Assembly: GCA_025936275.1 (NCBI GenBank) | Contig: JAICTR010000075.1 | Span: forward strand, 1-9,762 | Direction of reading: 5' to 3' | DNA length: 9,762 nt | DNA from: Burkholderiales bacterium | Lineage (GTDB): Bacteria; Pseudomonadota; Gammaproteobacteria; Burkholderiales; Usitatibacteraceae | Shown here: one piece after another, positions 5,940 through 9,762 of the stretch | Position numbering within the stretch: the stretch's first letter is position 1 | Layout of the letters: each line of letters starts with the position of its first letter | Translations under genes and position numbers: made by a program | Notes under the pieces: generated by a model | Databases searched by the model: none | Told to the model about the DNA's origin: nothing | What the model saw: only the letters and a program-made list of their open reading frames with translations

Positions 5940-7583
5940 TTGACCTCCTCCCCGCCCCTCCCGGCCTCCATTCCCGGCCCCGCCATCCGCCACTCCATCG
6001 ACCGCCTGGTGGTGAGCGGCCGGCGGCTATTCGGTTGGGGCTGGGCCGCGCACGCGGAGCGCGAGATCGCGTCGGTGCACCTGGAGCTCGAGGGCGAAGG
6101 CTGGAAGCGCCGGCTCCAGGCGGGCATCGGGCTCTCGCGCCACGACGTGGAAGACGCCTATCCGGACCTCGTGAACGCGGCGGCCTCGGGCTTCGTCGTG
6201 ACGGGCTACATTCCCGAGCGGACTCCTTTGCGCGCGTGGCTCGACGTCGAGCTCCAGGACGGCCGTCGCGAACGCGTGGACGTGACCCACGTGGTCGAGA
6301 CCCGCTATGCGAAGCGGCGCCGCTGGCGCCTCGCCGCCTGGGTGGCGCACGCGGTATGGAGGCGGCTCAAGCGCGGCGACATCGCGGGCATCGTGCGGCG
6401 CGCCAAGACGCAGACCTACGTCGCGCCCTCGCTCGACGACATCGGTGTGGTCGAGGCGCTGATCGCGGCGCTGCGCCGGCATCGCGGCCTCTCGATCGTC
6501 TTCGACCACAACATGGGCGGGGGGGCGAACCAGTATTGCCGCAACATCGTCGCCGAACGCAATGGCAGGGGCGAGGCGGTGCTCCTCTGCACCTACAACC
6601 TGCCGATGCTCGAGTACCGGCTGCATGTCCACGAGCCCGGCGCGGAAAGCTCGGTATTCCGCATCTCCACATTCCTGGCGCTCGAGCGCATCCTCGAGAA
6701 GATGCCGTCGACAGAGCTGTTCGTGAACAGCCCGGTCTCCTTCGACGAGCCGCTGCTGCTCGCCGAGTGGCTCGCGCGCATGCGCGCGGAATTTCCGGCG
6801 AGCCGCCTCACCGTCACGGCGCACGACTACTTCTCGATCTGCCCGTCCTTCGTGCTGCTCGATGCCGACGGGCGCTATTGCGGCATTCCCGAGATCTCGC
6901 GCTGCGCCGAATGCCTGCGCCGCCACCCGGCGAGCTACGTGGCGCTCTCGCCGCCCACCGAGATCGGGCCCTGGCGCGCGCTCTGGGGACGCTGCCTGCA
7001 GGCCGCCGACGAGATCCGCTGCTTCTCGGAGTCCACGCGCTCGCACCTGCTGCGCGCGTACCCGACGCTCGACCTCGCACGCATCGCGGTGGTGCCGCAC
7101 AAGCCCGATTACGTTCCTGCGCGTTTGCCGCGCGCGGCGCGCGGCCCGCTGGTGATCGGCGTGATCGGCGAGATCAGCCCGCAGAAGGGCGCATGGATCG
7201 TGCGCGACATGGTGTCGCTCATCGAGCGCGACGGCATCGACGCGCGCGTGGTCGTGCTGGGTACCCTCAACGTCGCCTACCGCTCCGACCGCCTGCGCGT
7301 GAGCGGCGCCTACCGCCGCGAGGAGCTCGTCGACCTCATCGAGGAGCACGGCATCAACATGCTGTTCTTTCCGTCCATCTGGCCCGAGACGTTCTCCTAC
7401 GTGGTGGCCGAGATGGTGGCGCTGCGCCTTCCGGTGGTCGCCTTCGACCTCGGCGCGCCCGGGGAGCGCCTGCGCCAGTACCCGATGGCGCGCCTGTGCG
7501 ACGAAGTGAGCGCCGAAGCGGCGCTCGCCGCGCTGCTCGATTTCCATCGCCAGATCGAGCGGCCCAGCGCCTCGGTCGCATAG
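5940..7583 (+). CDS. GT4-type glycosyltransferase with extra N-terminal domain
   Basis: A predicted cytosolic or membrane-peripheral glycosyltransferase of about 547 residues, probably adding a sugar to a surface polysaccharide. Residues about 16-120 form a beta-rich domain (pattern GRRLFGWGW ... GLSRHDVEDAYPDL ... ASGF) of a kind found at the front of some glycan-assembly transferases. A GT-B fold follows: an N-terminal Rossmann half with FDHNMGGGANQYCRNIV (from about residue 185), TAHDYFSICPS, and a C-terminal half with VIGVIGEISPQKG and PETFSYVVAE, where Glu483 and Glu491 form the E-x7-E motif typical of GT4 retaining enzymes. Four cysteines (301, 314, 322, 325) cluster after the HDY segment. 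The start is uncertain: the TTG at 5940 overlaps a 14-codon frame (TTGA), another TTG lies at 5910, and neither has a ribosome site. It is followed 13 bases later by another glycosyltransferase, likely an operon. Donor and acceptor cannot be told. Confidence 0.82.
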   Translation: MTSSPPLPASIPGPAIRHSIDRLVVSGRRLFGWGWAAHAEREIASVHLELEGEGWKRRLQAGIGLSRHDVEDAYPDLVNAAASGFVVTGYIPERTPLRAWLDVELQDGRRERVDVTHVVETRYAKRRRWRLAAWVAHAVWRRLKRGDIAGIVRRAKTQTYVAPSLDDIGVVEALIAALRRHRGLSIVFDHNMGGGANQYCRNIVAERNGRGEAVLLCTYNLPMLEYRLHVHEPGAESSVFRISTFLALERILEKMPSTELFVNSPVSFDEPLLLAEWLARMRAEFPASRLTVTAHDYFSICPSFVLLDADGRYCGIPEISRCAECLRRHPASYVALSPPTEIGPWRALWGRCLQAADEIRCFSESTRSHLLRAYPTLDLARIAVVPHKPDYVPARLPRAARGPLVIGVIGEISPQKGAWIVRDMVSLIERDGIDARVVVLGTLNVAYRSDRLRVSGAYRREELVDLIEEHGINMLFFPSIWPETFSYVVAEMVALRLPVVAFDLGAPGERLRQYPMARLCDEVSAEAALAALLDFHRQIERPSASVA

Positions 7584-7596
7584 AAAGCGCCACCCG

Positions 7597-8856
7597 ATGC
7601 CTGCCTCGCTCCACGTCTTCACCAGTGCCGCGGTCAACTACCTTCCCAAGGTGCGCATGCTGTGCGCCTCGATCCGCAGGCACCATCCGGAGGCGGCGAT
7701 CCACCTCGCGCTCGCCGACGAGCGGCCGGCATGGCTGCGCGCGGGCGAGGATTTCGACTCGATACTCGAGATGCGCGACCTGGGCATCCCCCACTGGCGG
7801 CCGTGGAGCTTCATGCACAACATCGTCGAGCTCTCCACCGCCATCAAGCCGTTCGCGCTGCGGCGGCTGCTCGACGAGCCCGGCTGCGGGAAGGTGCTCT
7901 ATTTCGACCCCGACATGGTGCTCTTCTCGCGCGTGGACGACATCCTCGACGCGCTCGACTCGGCGAACGTCGCCATCACGCCGCACCAGAACAAGCCCGA
8001 GGCGACGCTCGAGGCGATCGTCGACAACGAGGTGACCAGCCTGCGCATGGGCGTCTTCAACCTCGGCTTCATCGGCGTGCGCAACACCGAGGAGGGGCGG
8101 CGCTTCGCCGACTGGTGGGCCGACCGCACCTATCGCCTGTGCCGCGCCGAGCCGCACAACGGCCTCTTCACCGACCAGAAGTGGATCGACCTCGCGCCGG
8201 TGTTCTTCGACGGCGTGCGGATCCTCAAGTCCTCGCGCCACAACGTCGCCACCTGGAACCTCACCACGCGCCGCCTCGAGGGCGACCTCGCGACGGGCTT
8301 CCGCGTCGACGGCGAGCCGCTCGCGTTCTACCACTTCACCGGCTTCGACAGCGGTGCGCACCGCGTCATGGCAGTGAAGAACGCGTCGGGCAACGCCGCG
8401 GTGCAGGAGCTGATCGGCTGGTACGAGCGCGAGACCACGGCGGCGCGCGGCGATCCGGTGAACCAGTGGCCGTGGGCTTACGGCCGCTTCAGCGACGGAA
8501 CGCCGATCCAGCCGCACCATCGATGGCTCTACCGCGAGAACAAGGACCTGCAGTCCGCCTTTCCCGACCCGTACGAAGCGGGCACCGAGCGGCTCTCGCT
8601 TCCCGACTGGTGCCGCACCGAAGGACGGCTGCGCTTTCCGCAGTTCTTCGGCAAGGACGGCGGCTCGGCGAAGTACGCGCCGTGGCCGGGACAGACCTCG
8701 GTGGGGCCGCTCACCGCGGTGAAGCTCGGGCTGCTGATGTTCGCGCCGCGCACCGGCCGGTCGCTGCGCACGCGCCTCGTGCGGCTGCTGCGCCGCGAAG
8801 GGCTCGCCGGCATCGCGCGGCGCATCCGGCGGCCGATCCGGCGGAGGCACGCGTGA
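7597..8856 (+). CDS. Glycosyltransferase with DxD motif (GT-A fold, GT8-like)
   Basis: A 419-residue putative nucleotide-sugar glycosyltransferase. It opens with VFTSAAVNYLPKVRMLCASI, typical of the first strand and helix of GT8-like or nucleotide-diphospho-sugar transferase families. YFDPDMVLF carries the metal-binding DPD (Asp104-Pro-Asp106). LRMGVFNLGFIGVRN, FADWWADR, GLFTDQKWIDL and an AFYHFTGFDS segment follow the family order, including the histidine expected to help bind the metal-diphosphate. Residues about 290-419 are a less conserved extension ending in a strongly basic tail (RRIRRPIRRRHA) that could attach to membrane phospholipid. There is no signal peptide. The ATG at 7597 has only a weak AGAAAG upstream, 13 bases after the preceding gene, so it probably depends on read-through or coupling. 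It overlaps the next gene as GTGA. The specific sugar is unknown. Confidence 0.8.
   Translation: MPASLHVFTSAAVNYLPKVRMLCASIRRHHPEAAIHLALADERPAWLRAGEDFDSILEMRDLGIPHWRPWSFMHNIVELSTAIKPFALRRLLDEPGCGKVLYFDPDMVLFSRVDDILDALDSANVAITPHQNKPEATLEAIVDNEVTSLRMGVFNLGFIGVRNTEEGRRFADWWADRTYRLCRAEPHNGLFTDQKWIDLAPVFFDGVRILKSSRHNVATWNLTTRRLEGDLATGFRVDGEPLAFYHFTGFDSGAHRVMAVKNASGNAAVQELIGWYERETTAARGDPVNQWPWAYGRFSDGTPIQPHHRWLYRENKDLQSAFPDPYEAGTERLSLPDWCRTEGRLRFPQFFGKDGGSAKYAPWPGQTSVGPLTAVKLGLLMFAPRTGRSLRTRLVRLLRREGLAGIARRIRRPIRRRHA
8843..8847 (+). promoter_or_regulatory. Ribosome binding site for the GT2 gene
   Basis: GGAGG, 5 bases before the GTG at 8853 and inside the end of the preceding gene. It is the strongest ribosome site of the glycan locus and supports the GTG start. 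Confidence 0.75.
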
Positions 8857-9762
8857 TCGACGTCGTCATCCCCGTGTACAAGGGGTTCGCCGAAACACGC
8901 CGCTGCATCGAGAGCGTGCTCGCGAGCGCGCAGCGCACGCCGTTCGAGGCGGTGGTCATCGACGACGCCTCGCCGGACGCCGACATCCGCGCTTATCTCG
9001 ATGCGCTCGCCGCGGCGGGGCGCGTGACGCTGCTGCGCAACGCGTCGAACCTCGGCTTCGTGCGTTCCGTGAACCGCGGCATGTCGCTGCACGGGGACCG
9101 CGACGTGGTGCTGCTCAACAGCGATACCGAGGTCGCCAACGACTGGCTCGACCGGCTGCGCGCCTGCGCCCACGGCGCGCGCGACATCGCGACCGCGACC
9201 CCGTTCTCCAACAACGCGACTATCTGCTCCTATCCCTTCGAAGGATGGACCGGGAAGCTGCCCGGCATGCTGGGGCTCGGCGGCCTCGACCGCCTGTTCG
9301 CGCGGGCCAACGCCGGACGCTGCATCGACATCCCCACCGCCGTGGGCTTCTGCATGTACATCCGGCGCGACGCGCTCGAGGCGCTCGGCCTCTTCGACGC
9401 GGAACGCTTCGGCCGCGGCTACGGCGAGGAAAACGACTTCTGCATGCGCGCGCTGAAGGCGGGCCGGCGCAACGTGCTCGCCGCCGACGTGTTCGTCTAC
9501 CACGAGGGCGCGGTGAGCTTTTCCGCGGACCGCTTCGCGCTGATGGATGCGGCGGGCAAGGCGCTGGTGGAAGCGCATCCCGACTACCCGGCGCGCGTGC
9601 ACGAATTCCTGGTGGCCGATCCCGCGTGCGAGCTGCGCGCGTCGATCGACCAGGCGCGGCTCGCGCTGGGCGCGGAGGAAGGCCTGCACGTGCTCGCGGA
9701 ACGCGCGCAGGAGCGCGCGCAGATCACGCACGGCCTGTGGCAGATCGAGCGCCTCGCCACCG
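8853..9762 (+). CDS. GT2 family glycosyltransferase (partial, runs off the right edge)
   Basis: The first 303 codons of an open frame with no stop before the window ends. It begins (GTG) IDVVIPVYKGFAETRRCIES, the classic GT2 start. DDASPD (residues 37-42) binds the nucleotide, NLGFVRSVNRGM follows, and LNSDTEV holds the DxD-like SDT (Ser90-Asp91-Thr92) that coordinates the metal. Further on are VGFCMYIRRDALEALGLFD and GYGEENDFCMRALKAGRR (from about residue 188), where the EEND acidic pair should hold the catalytic base. This is the rhamnosyltransferase-like GT2 group commonly seen in O-antigen and capsule loci. The last visible part (about residue 270 on) is helical and Glu/Arg/Gln-rich (LAERAQERAQITHGLWQIER) and may open a coiled coil leading to another domain. 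It is coupled to the upstream gene by GTGA and GGAGG. Confidence 0.9.
   Translation, partial: MIDVVIPVYKGFAETRRCIESVLASAQRTPFEAVVIDDASPDADIRAYLDALAAAGRVTLLRNASNLGFVRSVNRGMSLHGDRDVVLLNSDTEVANDWLDRLRACAHGARDIATATPFSNNATICSYPFEGWTGKLPGMLGLGGLDRLFARANAGRCIDIPTAVGFCMYIRRDALEALGLFDAERFGRGYGEENDFCMRALKAGRRNVLAADVFVYHEGAVSFSADRFALMDAAGKALVEAHPDYPARVHEFLVADPACELRASIDQARLALGAEEGLHVLAERAQERAQITHGLWQIERLAT

Noticed and set aside
5002..5943. 313-codon plus-strand frame overlapping the acyltransferase
   Set aside because: An Arg/Ala/His-rich shadow of the membrane protein in another frame, without any hydrophobic or family pattern.
6027..7637. Long minus-strand open frame opposite the GT4 gene, and similar ones opposite 7354-8850 and 8529-9731
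   Set aside because: Same GC effect: compositionally skewed translations with no recognisable domain, lying opposite clear glycosyltransferases.
1..9762. CRISPR arrays, insertion sequences, phage genes, toxin-antitoxin or defence genes
   Set aside because: I looked for spaced direct repeats, terminal inverted repeats and typical protein motifs on both strands and saw none.

Overview
The window is very GC-rich with strong G/C bias at third codon positions, and it looks like a chromosome segment of a betaproteobacterium (or a close gammaproteobacterial relative). The evidence is the gene order gyrA / ompA-type gene / mtaD-type deaminase / ubiG / HAD phosphatase. This resembles the gyrA-mtnA-mtaD-ubiG-mupP neighbourhood I recall from Pseudomonas and the gyrA-ompA-ubiG-gph neighbourhood of Burkholderiales-like genomes. 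The tmRNA tag (ANDSNYALAA) is also of the proteobacterial ANDENYALAA type. I cannot place the genus.

Left part (1-4120): the 5' end of gyrA leaves the window on the minus strand. A 299-bp divergent intergenic region carries a good promoter candidate for each direction. On the plus strand comes a secreted OmpA-C-domain protein, closed by a textbook terminator. Then follows a tight cluster, mtaD-ubiG-gph/mupP, in which the stop codon of each gene overlaps the start of the next (GTGA, ATGA). UbiG consumes SAM and releases S-adenosylhomocysteine, and the deaminase family upstream acts on SAH/MTA. The phosphatase resembles the MurNAc-6-P phosphatase MupP as much as phosphoglycolate phosphatase. 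A small two-helix membrane protein is encoded convergently, one base after the phosphatase gene.

Middle (4200-4609): a complete one-piece tmRNA gene (ssrA) with encoded CCA, tag reading frame and its own terminator.

Right part (4688-9762): a surface-glycan locus on the plus strand. It holds an acyltransferase-3 membrane protein, a GT4-type glycosyltransferase with an extra N-terminal domain and a cysteine cluster, a DxD-containing glycosyltransferase, and a GT2 glycosyltransferase that runs off the right edge. These probably build and acylate a cell-surface polysaccharide, and the locus very likely continues beyond the window. There is no integrase, transposase, CRISPR array or phage gene here. 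The genes are mostly recognisable; the points worth a second look are regulatory layout, enzyme specificity, and the unusual domain content of the glycosyltransferases.
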